From Vreelandella neptunia (GTDB lineage: Bacteria > Pseudomonadota > Gammaproteobacteria > Pseudomonadales > Halomonadaceae), in the NCBI RefSeq assembly GCF_022489065.1, contig NZ_JAKVTW010000012.1, positions 62,001-126,000 of the forward strand: 64,000 nucleotides of DNA. Direction: 5' to 3'. Made by a program: the position numbers and the translations under genes. This document shows, piece after piece, positions 24,049-33,842 of this stretch. Below the pieces are notes generated by a model. It did no database searches. It was not told where the DNA came from and saw only the letters and a program-made list of their open reading frames with translations. Numbering within the stretch: position 1 is the first letter of the stretch; each line of letters opens with the position of its first letter.

Positions 24049-25739
24049 TCGCCAACGCCTTCTCAACATCGGCGACCAAGCCGTCGCTGGAGTCGCTTAT
24101 TCGTTTATTGGCGCTACTGGCGGGTGTCGCTTTGCTGGTGGTGGGGCTGCTATTCCCGCTGGTGGCCATGCTGGTTAAAAGTCTGCAAGACCGCGCCGGT
24201 GACTTTATCGGCTTGGCCAATTTTGCTCAGTACTTTCAAACCCCGGCGCTGGTCAATTCGATTGCCAACTCGTTGCGGGTCGCGCTGATGACCACCGTGG
24301 CGGTAGTAGGGTTAGCGTTTGTATGCGCCTATGGGATTACCCGTACCTGCATGCCGGGCAAACGGCTGTTTCGCATGCTAGCGATTCTGCCCATTCTGGC
24401 GCCGTCGCTGCTGCCCGCTATTAGCTTGGTTTACCTGTTTGGCAATCAGGGGTTTCTGCGCGACGTGCTGGCGGGCCACTCGATTTATGGGCCGATCGGT
24501 ATCGTCATAGGCATGAGCTTCTGGATTTTCCCCCACGCGCTGATGCTGCTGACTACGGCGCTAACCAACAGCGATGCCCGGCTCTACGAAGCAGCTGAAG
24601 CCCTGGGCATCCCTAAGTGGCGCACCTTTTTGACCATTACCCTGCCTGGAGTACGCTACGGGCTAATTTCCTGTCTTTTTGTGGTGTTTACCCTGGCGAT
24701 TACCGACTTTGGCGTGCCTAAAATCATCGGTGGCCAGTTCAGCGTGCTGGCCACCGATGTCTACCGACAGGTCGTCGGCCAGCAGAACTTTCAAATGGGG
24801 GCGGTGGTGAGCGTGATTTTGCTGTTGCCAGCGGTGCTTTCCTTTATCGTCGACCGTTGGATACAGCGCCGCCAAGTCGCCCAGCTCTCGGCCCGGGCGG
24901 TGCCGTGGCAGCCCACGGCCAACCCGCTGCGGGATTGGATATTTGCGCTGCTTTGCTACACGGTAGCGGGCGTTATTCTGCTCGTCATCGGTACGGCGGT
25001 GTATGCCTCACTGATACAGTTCTGGCCCTATAACCTCTCTTTCACGCTGGAACACTACACCTTCCAAGGCATGGCCGATGGCGGCTGGGGCGCGTGGTTT
25101 AACTCGCTCAAATTGGCGTTTAGCGTAGCGTTAGTGGGCACGCTGGTGATCTTCTTTAACGCTTGGCTGATCGAAAAGAGCGAAGGCTACCGTCCGCTGC
25201 GCCAAGGGCTACACTTTATGGCCATGCTGCCCATGGCAGTGCCGGGCATGGTGCTGGGGCTTGCCTATATCTTCTTTTTTAACCAGGCAGGTAATCCCCT
25301 GAACTGGCTTTACGGCACCATGGCGATTCTGGTGCTCAACACGCTGGTGCATTTTTATACGGTGTGTCACCTCACCTCAGTGACCGCACTCAAGCAGCTT
25401 GACCCTGAGTTTGAAGCCGTGGGGGCCTCACTAAAAGTGCCGTTTTGGATCACCTTCAGTCGCGTTACGCTGCCGGTCTCCCTGCCCGCTGTGCTGGATA
25501 TTTCGGTCTACCTGTTCGTCAATGCGATGACGACAGTGTCGGCGGTGGTGTTCCTCTATAACAGCGATACTCGGCTTGCGTCGGTAGCGGTACTGCACCT
25601 GGATGAGGCGGGCTACTTTGCCAGCGCGGCGGCCATGGCCGTACTGATTTTTCTCACCTCGCTGGTGGTGAAGCTGCTGCATGCAGTGCTTACCCATGTT
25701 CTGTTAAATAACGCTCAACGTTGGCGATTGGCAGGCTAA
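24045..25739 (+). CDS. phnU: 2-aminoethylphosphonate ABC transporter permease, two permease domains in one chain
   Basis: A 564-residue membrane protein with about 12 helices and two copies of the binding-protein-dependent permease domain. Each half has an EAA-type loop: EAAEALGIPKWRTFLTITLPG (in the first half, about 185-205) and EAVGASLKVPFWITFSRVTLP (in the second, about 455-475). In the classic AEP system the two domains are separate proteins (PhnU and PhnV); here they are one polypeptide, as in FbpB-type transporters. It overlaps phnT by four bases. A 63-base gap with the second PhnR-like palindrome follows. Confidence 0.88.
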   Translation: MIANAFSTSATKPSLESLIRLLALLAGVALLVVGLLFPLVAMLVKSLQDRAGDFIGLANFAQYFQTPALVNSIANSLRVALMTTVAVVGLAFVCAYGITRTCMPGKRLFRMLAILPILAPSLLPAISLVYLFGNQGFLRDVLAGHSIYGPIGIVIGMSFWIFPHALMLLTTALTNSDARLYEAAEALGIPKWRTFLTITLPGVRYGLISCLFVVFTLAITDFGVPKIIGGQFSVLATDVYRQVVGQQNFQMGAVVSVILLLPAVLSFIVDRWIQRRQVAQLSARAVPWQPTANPLRDWIFALLCYTVAGVILLVIGTAVYASLIQFWPYNLSFTLEHYTFQGMADGGWGAWFNSLKLAFSVALVGTLVIFFNAWLIEKSEGYRPLRQGLHFMAMLPMAVPGMVLGLAYIFFFNQAGNPLNWLYGTMAILVLNTLVHFYTVCHLTSVTALKQLDPEFEAVGASLKVPFWITFSRVTLPVSLPAVLDISVYLFVNAMTTVSAVVFLYNSDTRLASVAVLHLDEAGYFASAAAMAVLIFLTSLVVKLLHAVLTHVLLNNAQRWRLAG

Positions 25740-25788
25740 GCAACACCTAGACAGCCGCTTTGCTTGCGATTAAAGTGTTTAAAAAATC

Positions 25789-25800
25789 TGGTATATACCA
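25789..25800. promoter_or_regulatory. PhnR-type operator abutting the phnW start
   Basis: TGGTATATACCA is a perfect 12-bp palindrome ending two bases before the phnW ATG at 25803. A bound regulator here would block the promoter or the translation start region. The related site at 21800 supports it as a genuine operator. Confidence 0.78.
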
Positions 25801-25802
25801 AA

Positions 25803-26951
25803 ATGATTAATTCAATCAAAGAGCCCTATCTATTAACCCCAGGGCCGTTGACTACCTCCCATGCGACCAAGGCTGCCATGCTGCGTGACTGGGGCTCCTG
25901 GGATGATGATTTTAACCAAGTGACTGCTGATATTCGTCGCCAGCTACTTGCCATGGCCGAGGCAGGAAGCAGTGATTACGCCTGTGTGCCTATGCAAGGC
26001 AGCGGTACTTTTGCGGTTGAGAGTGCGCTGGCCTGCGCCACGGATCCCAACGGTAAAGTGCTGGTTCTGATGAACGGCGCCTACGGCAAGCGCGCGGCGC
26101 AGTTGCTCCACATGATGGGCCGCCGTTACGTGACCCTGGATAAGGGCGACTACCTGCCTCCCCATCCCGACGAAGTGGCGGCACTGCTTGAACAAGACCC
26201 AGAGATTACCTTGGTGTTTCTGGTTCACTGCGAGACCAGCTCCGGTATTTTAAACCCGTTAGAGGCGATAGCTGAGGTGGTACACGCCCATGGTAAAACG
26301 CTGGTGGTGGATGCGATGAGCTCCTTTGGTGGCGTACCGATTAGTCTCGCGAAAACACCTATCGATGTGCTGGTTTCGTCTGCCAATAAGTGCATTGAGG
26401 GTGTGCCGGGGTTTGGCTTTGTGATCCTTCGCCAGGCGCTGCTTGAAGCAGGCAAAGGGCGCGCCCACTCGCTGAGTCTGGATCTCTACGCCCAGTGGGA
26501 ATATATGGAGCGCACCGGTCAGTGGCGCTTTACGCCGCCCACCCACACCGTGGTGGCCTTTCAGGCGGCGCTTGCCCAGCACCGGGAAGAGGGCGGTGTG
26601 CCGGGGCGCTGCGCGCGCTATACCCGTAATCGTGATGCACTGGTCAACGGCATGCGGTCACTGGGCTTTAGTACGCTGCTGGAAGATGAGTGGTTGTCGC
26701 CGATTATCACCACGTTTTTAAGTCCCACTTATCCCGCCTTTGAGTTTAACGCCTTCTACGCGGCGCTAAAGGCGCGTGGTTTTTTGATCTACCCCGGTAA
26801 GCTGACCGAGGTAGAAAGCTTTCGCATCGGCTGCATTGGCCAGCTAGACACGACGGTGATCGCGGAACTGCTAAGTGCCATCCAAGAGGCGCTAGCAGAT
26901 ATGGATGTTTCTCTTATTGCTGACCTATCTTCACAATTTGGGAGTGCCTAA
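25803..26951 (+). CDS. phnW: 2-aminoethylphosphonate-pyruvate transaminase
   Basis: A 382-residue PLP enzyme of aminotransferase class V that converts AEP and pyruvate to phosphonoacetaldehyde and alanine. The start [19 protein letters not shown] and DWGSWDDDF (about 30-38) are family hallmarks; the PLP lysine is in [14 protein letters not shown] (about 195). ATG 25803 matches the family start, but no ribosome site precedes it: the operator palindrome occupies that place, so translation may be leaderless or weak. A TTG at 25764 in frame is less likely. The stop overlaps the phnX start (TAATG). Confidence 0.94.
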   Translation: MINSIKEPYLLTPGPLTTSHATKAAMLRDWGSWDDDFNQVTADIRRQLLAMAEAGSSDYACVPMQGSGTFAVESALACATDPNGKVLVLMNGAYGKRAAQLLHMMGRRYVTLDKGDYLPPHPDEVAALLEQDPEITLVFLVHCETSSGILNPLEAIAEVVHAHGKTLVVDAMSSFGGVPISLAKTPIDVLVSSANKCIEGVPGFGFVILRQALLEAGKGRAHSLSLDLYAQWEYMERTGQWRFTPPTHTVVAFQAALAQHREEGGVPGRCARYTRNRDALVNGMRSLGFSTLLEDEWLSPIITTFLSPTYPAFEFNAFYAALKARGFLIYPGKLTEVESFRIGCIGQLDTTVIAELLSAIQEALADMDVSLIADLSSQFGSA

Positions 26952-27769
26952 TGCAGTATCAATCTCCTCAACATCTTCAGGCGGTTATCTGTGATTGGGC
27001 AGGTACTCTGGTCGACTTTGGCTCCTTTGCACCGACCCAGATATTTGTCGAAGCGTTCGCAGAGCTGGGTGTGGCGATTAGCCTGGAAGAAGCCCGCGGG
27101 CCCATGGGCATGGGCAAGTGGGATCATATTCGTACACTCTGCAATCAACCGGATATTGCCGAACGCTTTGTTCAGGCGGTCGGCCATGCGCCTGCTGATG
27201 ATGATGTCACGGCGCTTTACGGGCGTTTTATGCCGTTGCAAATCGCCAAAATTGCCGACCACTCGGCGGTAATTCCTGGCGCGCTCGACACCCTAACTAC
27301 GCTGCGCGCCCAGGGGCTTAACATTGGCTCCTGCTCCGGTTATCCATTAGTCGTGATGGAAAAGGTGGCCGCCCTGGCCGCTGATAACGGCCTGCAGGTC
27401 GATCATGTGGTGGCTACCGATGAAGTGCCCAATGGCCGTCCGCATCCTGCCCAGGCGCTGGCCAATGTGATTGCCCTAGGCGTTAGCGATGTGGCTGCCT
27501 GTATTAAAGTCGACGACACCACGCCGGGCATACTTGAAGGGCGTAGCGCGGGAATGTGGACCGTCGCGCTTACCTGCTCAGGCAATGCGCTAGGGCTAAC
27601 TTATGCAGAGTATCAATCGCTGAGTAAATCAGAGCGCCAAGCGGCCCACGAGCAAGTGGCCGCCCAGTTTGCGCCTTCACAACCCCACTACTGTATTGAG
27701 ACCATTGCCGACCTGCCCGGCGTTGTAGAAACTATTAATACACGCTTACAACGGGGAGAGCGTCCTTGA
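26951..27769 (+). CDS. phnX: Phosphonoacetaldehyde hydrolase (phosphonatase)
   Basis: A 272-residue HAD-superfamily enzyme that splits phosphonoacetaldehyde to acetaldehyde and phosphate. The nucleophile is in [13 protein letters not shown] (Asp15), the Schiff-base lysine in MGMGKWDHI (about residue 55), and the acidic motif in KVDDTTPGI (about 186). Length equals the family norm. It starts on the last base of the phnW stop codon, so the two pathway enzymes are translated together. Free phosphate from this step fits the PHO-box-like sites upstream of the operon. Confidence 0.95.
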   Translation: MQYQSPQHLQAVICDWAGTLVDFGSFAPTQIFVEAFAELGVAISLEEARGPMGMGKWDHIRTLCNQPDIAERFVQAVGHAPADDDVTALYGRFMPLQIAKIADHSAVIPGALDTLTTLRAQGLNIGSCSGYPLVVMEKVAALAADNGLQVDHVVATDEVPNGRPHPAQALANVIALGVSDVAACIKVDDTTPGILEGRSAGMWTVALTCSGNALGLTYAEYQSLSKSERQAAHEQVAAQFAPSQPHYCIETIADLPGVVETINTRLQRGERP

Positions 27770-28659
27770 GTCCTACCGCACTCGCTCTGGTACTGGTGTC
27801 GGTATGTATGCACGCTGGGTGGAACGTGCTGGGTAAGCGCAACGCGCCCTCATTGGCCTCTTTTGCTTTAGCTTACGGCGCTGGAGGTGCGGTGATGCTG
27901 CCGCTGGTGCTGCTTGGGCCTTCACTCGTGGCGTTGCCAATTGCCTTTTGGGGCTGGCTGGCGCTCTCAGGGCTGTGCCAAATGCTCTATATGGGCGGCT
28001 TGGCCTGGGCCTATGCCCGTGGGGAAGTTAGCGTGCTTTATCCCATTGCCCGGGCGCTGCCGGTGGTACTGGTACCGCTCATTTCTATTGCGCTATTGGG
28101 CAGCCGAGTGCTGGACCGATGGGACGGACTTGGCATGGTGCTGGTGGTGGTCGGCGCCCTCTGCCTGCCGCTTAGCCACCCCGAGGCGCGCAGGCTATCT
28201 ACTTATCTCACGCCAGCCATGGGGTTTGCACTGCTGGCCGCGGCGGGCACGGTGGGCTATTCGTTAATCGATAAGCAGGCGCTGGGGCTGATGCAAGGAG
28301 CAGGGCATAGCGGGCTTACCGCTGGGGCGGTGTTTATGGTGCTGCAATCGGTCATGACGCTGGCGTGGGCGGTACCGATGCTGGCGCTGTTACCGGCAGA
28401 GCGTCGCCGTTTGCCTGCGCTTCGCAAGCAAGGGTTGCCGGTCCTGGTGGCCACTGGGTTGATGATGACCTGCACCTATGGCTTAGTACTGATGGCCATG
28501 GCGCTCACCGATGAGGTGAGTTACGTGGTAGCGCTGCGCCAGCTCTCTATTCCAGTGGGTGTCTTGATGGGCGTGCTATGGTTAAAAGAGCCTGCATCCC
28601 GGGCAAAAGCCCTCGGCACCCTGGTGATGGTAGCGGGGTTGGTGCTGGTGGCGTTGTAA
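27766..28659 (+). CDS. EamA/DMT-family permease
   Basis: A 297-residue protein with ten predicted transmembrane helices in two EamA halves (first about 1-140, second about 150-297), the pattern of drug/metabolite transporters. The TTG start at 27766 overlaps the phnX stop and has GGGGAG about 8 bases upstream, so translation is coupled to phnX. Known relatives export amino acids or metabolites. Export of an AEP-pathway by-product, or uptake of a related compound, is suggested only by this linkage. Confidence 0.85.
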   Translation: MSPTALALVLVSVCMHAGWNVLGKRNAPSLASFALAYGAGGAVMLPLVLLGPSLVALPIAFWGWLALSGLCQMLYMGGLAWAYARGEVSVLYPIARALPVVLVPLISIALLGSRVLDRWDGLGMVLVVVGALCLPLSHPEARRLSTYLTPAMGFALLAAAGTVGYSLIDKQALGLMQGAGHSGLTAGAVFMVLQSVMTLAWAVPMLALLPAERRRLPALRKQGLPVLVATGLMMTCTYGLVLMAMALTDEVSYVVALRQLSIPVGVLMGVLWLKEPASRAKALGTLVMVAGLVLVAL

Positions 28660-28670
28660 CTGAACAATGC

Positions 28671-29414
28671 CTAGCTCAATGCTTGCCACATCAAGTTAAT
28701 GCCCACTAAAAACATCGCTAAAATCACTAGACGATAAAACAGCGCCTCATTAACACGACTTTGCAGCCATAGACCATTGCGAACGCCGATCCAAGCTACC
28801 GGCACCAGCAGTAGCGATGCCCAGGCGCTGGTCATGTTGACCTCGCCAAGCCACACATACGGGCCTAATTTGATGGTGTTGACTACCGCATAAGTGATCG
28901 TACAGGTGGCAATGAATGTCTCTTTGGTGAGCTTGCGCGGCATTAGATACATATTCATTGGCGGCGCGCCCGCATGGGCAATAAAGCTGGTAAACCCGCA
29001 AACGCTTGCCGCTGGCAGCGCCCATCGGCTGGAAATTGGCTTTTTTGCGACTGGTTTCAGCAGCATATAGGCGGCAAACACGACGGATAAAATACCCAAT
29101 GCTAGGCGCACGCCTTGCTCACTCAGGCTGCCAAACAGTAGCGTCCCCACCGCCACTCCGATAAATAAGCCCGGTACAAAGCGCCAGACTTCGGCGTTTG
29201 ATTGCTTACCCCACCAGGCCTTTACCGCGAATACATCCATTACAAGTAGCAGCGGCAGCAATAGCCCGGCTGCCTGAGTTGGGCTAATGGCCAGCGCCAT
29301 AAGCGGCACCGAAAGCGTGCCGAAACCACCCGCAAAGCCGCCTTTTGAAACGCCGGTTAGATAAACGGAAAACACGATCAGTAGCCAGGCGATGACGGAG
29401 TAGTCAGGGAACAT
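28671..29414 (-). CDS. TauE/SafE-family membrane permease
   Basis: A 247-residue protein with about eight membrane helices. The opening FSVYLTGVSKGGFAGGFGTL and the later CGFTSFIAHAGAPPMNMYL are the repeated TauE/SafE (DUF81) motifs. Members move sulfite, sulfoacetate or other organic sulfonates, usually outward. AAGGA precedes the ATG. It converges with the EamA gene, 11 bases apart, and is separated from mgtE by a terminator, so it is probably transcribed alone. The substrate is not evident. Confidence 0.88.
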   Translation of the reverse strand: MFPDYSVIAWLLIVFSVYLTGVSKGGFAGGFGTLSVPLMALAISPTQAAGLLLPLLLVMDVFAVKAWWGKQSNAEVWRFVPGLFIGVAVGTLLFGSLSEQGVRLALGILSVVFAAYMLLKPVAKKPISSRWALPAASVCGFTSFIAHAGAPPMNMYLMPRKLTKETFIATCTITYAVVNTIKLGPYVWLGEVNMTSAWASLLLVPVAWIGVRNGLWLQSRVNEALFYRLVILAMFLVGINLMWQALS

Positions 29415-29455
29415 GATATATCCTTGGCGATGAGTAGCTGAAAGAGCCTAACGCG

Positions 29456-29476
29456 AAAAACCCCGCGTGTGCGGGG
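29456..29476 (-). terminator. Rho-independent terminator after mgtE
   Basis: On the minus strand CCCCGC-ACAC-GCGGGG (29476-29461) is followed by TTTTT (29460-29456). This is a classic intrinsic terminator about 80 bases after the mgtE stop, and it isolates mgtE from the TauE/SafE gene. Confidence 0.88.
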
Positions 29477-29558
29477 TCGTAAAGCATAGCACTGAAGAAA
29501 CGTTAGCGGGCGAAGTGTCGTTCCATCAAGCTTTTATCAGCCACTCGTGGTTGGGTAA

Positions 29559-30914
29559 CTATAAGATAATCAGCGTCGCGAGCCCCAAAAATGACAAAAA
29601 TCCAACTACATCGGTCACGGTGGTCAAGATCACCGCGCCTGATAACGCCGGATCAATCTGCAGCCGTTTCAACACCAGCGGAATCAGCACGCCGGATAAG
29701 TTGGCTAAGCTCATATTGATAAAGATGGCCAGGGTTATGACTAACGTAATCAGCGGGTCGCCAAACCAGATGAAGGCAATTAAGCCGACCACGATTGCCC
29801 ACACAAAACCGTTGCTCATGCCTACCCATAGCTCTTTGTTGTAAAGCCACTGTTTATTGTTACCAGCGAGCTGGCCTAGCGCTAGGCCGCGGATTACAAC
29901 GGTAAGGGTTTGGCTTCCTGCAATTCCTCCCATGCTCGCTACGACTGGCATCAAAATCGCCAGGGCCACAATTTGATCCAGTACGGCCTCGAACTGACCA
30001 ATCACAAAGGCGGCTAAGAAGGCGGTCAGCAGATTAATGCCCAGCCAAATACCTCGACTTTTCGCGCTGCGAACTATGGGCGTAAAGACTTCTTCTTCGT
30101 CGCTAACGCCCGACATATGCTTCAACGTCAGATCCGCATCGTCTTGAGTGATTTCTAATACATCGGTAGCGTTTAGCTGTCCTACCAATAACCCATCACT
30201 ATCGCATACCGGCACAAAGTGGAGTTCTTTAGAGCGTAATAATGCGGCGGCATCGCTGACCTTCATTTGATCATTCAGGGTGAAAAAATCATCCATATAA
30301 TCATCAACAACGGCTTCTTGAGGTTGTTTGATTAAATCAATTAGGGTCAGGGTGCCGAGAAGACGTTTATCCTTATCAGTAATCATAATCTGCTGCGACT
30401 CATCGTCGAGTAAGTGATGAATGCGGATATAACGTTGTACGGCCTCTAGCGACACACCTTGTTTTACATTAACGGTTTCAGGGTCCATGTAACGACCCAC
30501 CACATCATCTTCATAGGCATGAAGAATTTCAACGTGAGCACGAATATCCTGGTCTAAGCTGGCGTAAACGCTGGTTTTTATGGCCTCATCAGCAACATCC
30601 AGTACTTCCGCAACTTCTTGAGCATCCAAGCCTTTGACAATTTGCTCTACGTCGCTGGCCGATAAATCTTCGATGTAGTCAGCACGGATGTCTTCATCAA
30701 CTTCGGCAAGCACCTCACCAATTAAATCGTCAGGAACAAATTCCCAAAGATAATCTCTTGTTTTAGCCGGGAAGGATTCAAGTGTTCGCGCAATGTCTAA
30801 AATATCGAGTTCGGTGAAAAACTCTTGTAGAGCCGCTGTGTCTGGGGTGTCTAACAGCTTTTGAAGATAGAGTAGCAGCTCTTCGTTATTGGTATATTTT
30901 TCATCATCGCGCAT
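29559..30914 (-). CDS. mgtE: Magnesium transporter MgtE
   Basis: A 451-residue MgtE channel. The N-terminal helical MgtE_N domain (about 20-130), a CBS pair (about 140-262, with DVLEITQDDADLTLKHM after it) and five C-terminal membrane helices (about 290-451) are in the normal order. The conserved pore segment reads PVVASMGGIAGSQTLTVVIR (about 345-364). In the cell it admits magnesium and is gated by CBS-bound magnesium. AAGGACGG precedes the ATG. It is a single-gene unit with its own terminator; no Mg riboswitch is seen in the short leader. Confidence 0.95.
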   Translation of the reverse strand: MRDDEKYTNNEELLLYLQKLLDTPDTAALQEFFTELDILDIARTLESFPAKTRDYLWEFVPDDLIGEVLAEVDEDIRADYIEDLSASDVEQIVKGLDAQEVAEVLDVADEAIKTSVYASLDQDIRAHVEILHAYEDDVVGRYMDPETVNVKQGVSLEAVQRYIRIHHLLDDESQQIMITDKDKRLLGTLTLIDLIKQPQEAVVDDYMDDFFTLNDQMKVSDAAALLRSKELHFVPVCDSDGLLVGQLNATDVLEITQDDADLTLKHMSGVSDEEEVFTPIVRSAKSRGIWLGINLLTAFLAAFVIGQFEAVLDQIVALAILMPVVASMGGIAGSQTLTVVIRGLALGQLAGNNKQWLYNKELWVGMSNGFVWAIVVGLIAFIWFGDPLITLVITLAIFINMSLANLSGVLIPLVLKRLQIDPALSGAVILTTVTDVVGFLSFLGLATLIIL

Positions 30915-30989
30915 AGCGTCCGTCCTTTTTGGAAACTAGGTGTTTATGGCAATAACATTGCAAACTCTCGGCGGCTCGCTGTGTTGAGT

Positions 30990-31331
30990 TTATAGACTGG
31001 TTTGGTTGAAAGCCACGCGAACGCCGTAGGCTAAGCGTTGCTGAGCGGAAACAGGTGGCACATCGGTACCTATCATTTCATCGGCGGCGTCAGCCCAGGT
31101 AAGCGTACCGTGGGTGAAACCCAGCGGTGCCAGCGCATGGCCAATCCACTGCGTGCCGGTGAAACGCTGTGTCTCGCCATGCTGGTCGGTGAGCAAACTG
31201 ACAGCGTTATTCTGGTGAAGGCGCACGATGTACCAACCCATATCAAGTCCGTGTACCTCGACGTCTGGCAGGGGCGCGGAACATTGCGCAAGGTCTTCAA
31301 GGGTGAGGTGAGCGGGGAGCTTTGAAGACAT
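30990..31331 (-). CDS. Small conserved protein, DUF6482-like
   Basis: A 113-residue soluble protein without signal peptide, membrane helix or cysteine-rich motif. The middle (GWYIVRLHQNNAVSLLTDQHG) and the end motif ADEMIGTDVP resemble the small DUF6482 proteins of gammaproteobacteria, whose role is unknown. GAGGA lies 6 bases before the ATG, supporting a real gene. It stands alone on the minus strand between acdS and mgtE. The family name is tentative. Confidence 0.6.
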   Translation of the reverse strand: MSSKLPAHLTLEDLAQCSAPLPDVEVHGLDMGWYIVRLHQNNAVSLLTDQHGETQRFTGTQWIGHALAPLGFTHGTLTWADAADEMIGTDVPPVSAQQRLAYGVRVAFNQTSL

Positions 31332-31471
31332 GGCGTATCCTCATCAATGGGAATCTTATACGCCGAGTCTAAATTCTGTTCTGTATTTGTACAGCTGTTT
31401 AGGGGGTTACATGAAGGCGAACCGCCTGGTTGAGCCATTCAAGCGGCAGGCCAGGCGGGTCAGAGGGGCTA

Positions 31472-32488
31472 TCAACCATTCCGAAACAGGAAGCTGTAGG
31501 CATTCAGCGCAGGCACGCCGCCCAGGTGGGCGTAGAGCACTTTTGAGCCTGCTGGGAATTCACCGTTGCGCACCATGTCGATCATGCCGTGCATCGACTT
31601 GCCTTCGTAAACGGGATCGGTAAGTACCCCTTCCAGGCGGGCGCAGAGGCGAATGGCTTCCAGCGTGCCTTCGTTGGGCAGACCGTATTCGGGGCCGCCG
31701 TAACGGGTATCCAGAATCACATCGTCATCGCCAATGCCGCCTTCAAGTTCCACCAGTTCTGCGGTGTTGCGGGCAATGCGCAGAATCTGTTCGCGAGTTT
31801 GTTCGGGTTTGGCAGAGGCATCGATACCAATCACGCGCTGGGCGCGACCATCCGCAGCGAAGCCCACCACCATGCCCGCCTGAGTGCTGCCGGTGACCGA
31901 GCACACCACGATATAGTCAAACGTGAAGCCCAGTTCTTTCTCCTGCTGGCGCACCTCTTCAGCAAAGCCCACAAAGCCTAAGCCGCCGTAAGGGTGCTCG
32001 GAGCAGCCAGCGGGAATCGGAAACGGTTTGCCACCCCGATTACGCACATCCTCCATGGCCTGCTCCCAACTGGGGCGAATGCCGATATCAAATCCCGCGT
32101 CGTCCAGGCGCACATCGGCCCCCATAATGCGCGACATCTCGATATTGCCCACTCGGTCATACACCGCATCCGAGTAGTTGACCCAGTTCTCCTGCACGAG
32201 CACACACTGCATGCCCAAGTGGGCAGCGACGGCGGCGACTTGGCGGGTTTGGTTGGACTGGATGCCGCCAATCGATACCAGCGTGTCGCAGCCCTGTTCC
32301 AGCGCTTCAGGAATCAAGTACTCCAGCTTGCGGGTTTTGTTACCGCCAAAGGCGAGGCCACTGTTGCAGTCTTCGCGCTTGGCGTAGAGCTCGACTTCAC
32401 CGCCTAAATGTTCACTTAGTCGCTTGAGCGGCGTAATGGGGGAGGGCCCGAAGGTGAGCGGGTAACGGGGGAAGCGTTCGAGGTTCAT
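31472..32488 (-). CDS. acdS: 1-aminocyclopropane-1-carboxylate (ACC) deaminase
   Basis: A 338-residue PLP enzyme, exactly the usual AcdS length. The PLP lysine is Lys51 in [11 protein letters not shown], and [10 protein letters not shown] carries the Tyr-Glu pair that marks true ACC deaminases; D-cysteine desulfhydrases have Thr or Ser in place of the Glu. YAHLGG near the end keeps the expected leucine. It converts ACC, the plant ethylene precursor, to 2-oxobutyrate and ammonia. ATG 32488 has AGGAAAT upstream; the much longer frame to 32788 would run into the divergent acdR. It is divergent from acdR. Confidence 0.93.
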   Translation of the reverse strand: MNLERFPRYPLTFGPSPITPLKRLSEHLGGEVELYAKREDCNSGLAFGGNKTRKLEYLIPEALEQGCDTLVSIGGIQSNQTRQVAAVAAHLGMQCVLVQENWVNYSDAVYDRVGNIEMSRIMGADVRLDDAGFDIGIRPSWEQAMEDVRNRGGKPFPIPAGCSEHPYGGLGFVGFAEEVRQQEKELGFTFDYIVVCSVTGSTQAGMVVGFAADGRAQRVIGIDASAKPEQTREQILRIARNTAELVELEGGIGDDDVILDTRYGGPEYGLPNEGTLEAIRLCARLEGVLTDPVYEGKSMHGMIDMVRNGEFPAGSKVLYAHLGGVPALNAYSFLFRNG

Positions 32489-32626
32489 ATAAAAATTTCC
32501 TACTTCTAAGCGAGAGAGAGCGGTACCAAAACCGCATGGCGAGGATGAATGTGAAACGTTGGCGAGCTCGCTAATTTTTATATTCAGCACCGTTTTATAG
32601 TAAGCGGTATCGTTATTATTTGTGTT

Positions 32627-32639
32627 GCAAAGTATTTGC
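32627..32639. promoter_or_regulatory. Candidate AcdR operator between acdS and acdR
   Basis: GCAAAGTATTTGC is a 13-base inverted repeat (GCAAA/TTTGC) in the AT-rich divergent promoter region. Lrp/AsnC regulators bind short AT-rich palindromes of this kind, so it is a reasonable site for AcdR. This is inference from position and symmetry. Confidence 0.45.
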
Positions 32640-32717
32640 TTTATGGGCAATAAAAAGTGATATAAATAAATAAATCCGTTTTTAAATTTTTCTAAATAGC
32701 CAATAAGGACACTATTA

Positions 32718-33224
32718 GTGTGTGCCAAGCGATCGCTTTCGCGCTCAGATGCCGACCAGCCAGGGGGTGAGCTGGATCGTATCGACAAGCGAATTCTAAA
32801 ACTGCTTCAGAATGACGCCACGCTATCGAATGTGGCCTTGGCCGAGCGAGTTAATCTAAGCCCCGCAGCTTGTTTGCGCAGAGTTGAAAAGCTCAAGCGG
32901 GACGGGGTGATCAGCCGAGTGGTGGCTCATTTAGACCCGGAACAGCTTCAGGCGGGCATGGTGGTGTTGATTGGCGTGGTGCTGGACCGCTCAACGCCGG
33001 AATCCTTCGCCGCCTTTGAAGAGGCGGCCCAGAAGGTGTCTGGCTGTATGGAGTGCCACGTGGTAACAGGGGAGTTTGACTACTTTATGCTGGTGCGCAC
33101 CCGGGACAGCCAAAGCTTCAACAGGCTGCACGCCGAACAACTTCTCTACCTGCCTGGGGTGCGCCAGATCCGCTCGTTTATGGGGCTACGTCAGGTGGTC
33201 TCGACCCATCAGGTGCCGATTTAG
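32718..33224 (+). CDS. acdR: Lrp/AsnC-family regulator of acdS
   Basis: A 168-residue Lrp/AsnC protein. The DNA-binding half (about 15-75) has [20 protein letters not shown] and a helix-turn-helix with [14 protein letters not shown]; the RAM ligand-binding half follows (about 85-160, with [17 protein letters not shown]). The GTG start at 32718 has AAGGA about 8 bases upstream. Adjacent, divergent Lrp-type genes are the known activators of acdS in proteobacteria, so the symbol follows from that arrangement. Confidence 0.88.
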   Translation: MCAKRSLSRSDADQPGGELDRIDKRILKLLQNDATLSNVALAERVNLSPAACLRRVEKLKRDGVISRVVAHLDPEQLQAGMVVLIGVVLDRSTPESFAAFEEAAQKVSGCMECHVVTGEFDYFMLVRTRDSQSFNRLHAEQLLYLPGVRQIRSFMGLRQVVSTHQVPI

Positions 33225-33266
33225 GTGTTTACCAACTGAGCTTTAGAGGTGGCGCGGTTTATAACG

Positions 33267-33644
33267 CTATCTAGGAGAAGACGAGGGCTCGGGCCGAGTT
33301 GCCAGCCACAGTGCGATGATTAAGAGGAAAGCGACCAAACCCCATCGCAGCCAGCCTCCATCAAGAGACCAGATGATGAGGAGCGCGCTCGCCGCTATCA
33401 TGCTAATGGCCGCCAGTTTGGCGCGGCGGGGTATGGCTCGCTCTTGTTCCCAGGTTAGCAGTAGTGGACCAACATAGTGGCGCGAGCGAATCCACTGTTC
33501 AAACCGCGGCGAGCCTTTAGATGCACAGTAAACAGCGATGAGCATAAAAACAGTGGTGGGCATTAATGGTAGAAAAATTCCCACCATACCAAGGCTGAAA
33601 CTAATGGTCGCCACCGCTACCCATAAGATGCTGAACAGTCTCAT
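33267..33644 (-). CDS. DUF454 (YbaN-like) inner membrane protein
   Basis: A 125-residue protein with an N-terminal helix pair FSLGMVGIFLPLMPTTVFML, a polar middle (YCASKGSPRFEQWIRSRHYVGP) and two C-terminal helices. This order is that of DUF454 proteins such as E. coli YbaN, of unknown function. ATG 33644 is preceded by AGGAG; the frame extends further but without support. It converges with acdR and has no operon partner. Confidence 0.85.
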   Translation of the reverse strand: MRLFSILWVAVATISFSLGMVGIFLPLMPTTVFMLIAVYCASKGSPRFEQWIRSRHYVGPLLLTWEQERAIPRRAKLAAISMIAASALLIIWSLDGGWLRWGLVAFLLIIALWLATRPEPSSSPR

Positions 33645-33760
33645 CCTTGCTCCTGATTGGCCTGCTACTATCCGTGACACCACATTATGTATAAATAAGT
33701 ATGGTTTTATATCACGGCTTTGCCACGCAGGCTGACAGTCTTCACCTAAATGAAGTCAGC

Positions 33761-33778
33761 CCGTCATTACCCTGTCAT
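33761..33778 (+). promoter_or_regulatory. PHO box (PhoB site) upstream of phoX
   Basis: CCGTCAT-TACC-CTGTCAT matches CTGTCAT-N4-CTGTCAT in 13 of 14 positions. It lies 65 bases before the phoX ATG with an AT-rich stretch (TTAATTAG) just after it. Control of PhoX by PhoB under phosphate limitation is known in other bacteria, so site and gene support each other. Confidence 0.82.
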
Positions 33779-33842
33779 TTAGCTTAATTAGTGTCTCCTT
33801 CAGTTCAATCGTTGGCCTACAAACGATCAGAGGGAGACCCCA

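Noticed and set aside
32489..32788. N-terminal extension of acdS into the acdR region
   Set aside because: True AcdS proteins start at the ATG 32488, which has AGGAAAT upstream; the extension overlaps the divergent acdR and would be AT-rich, non-conserved sequence.
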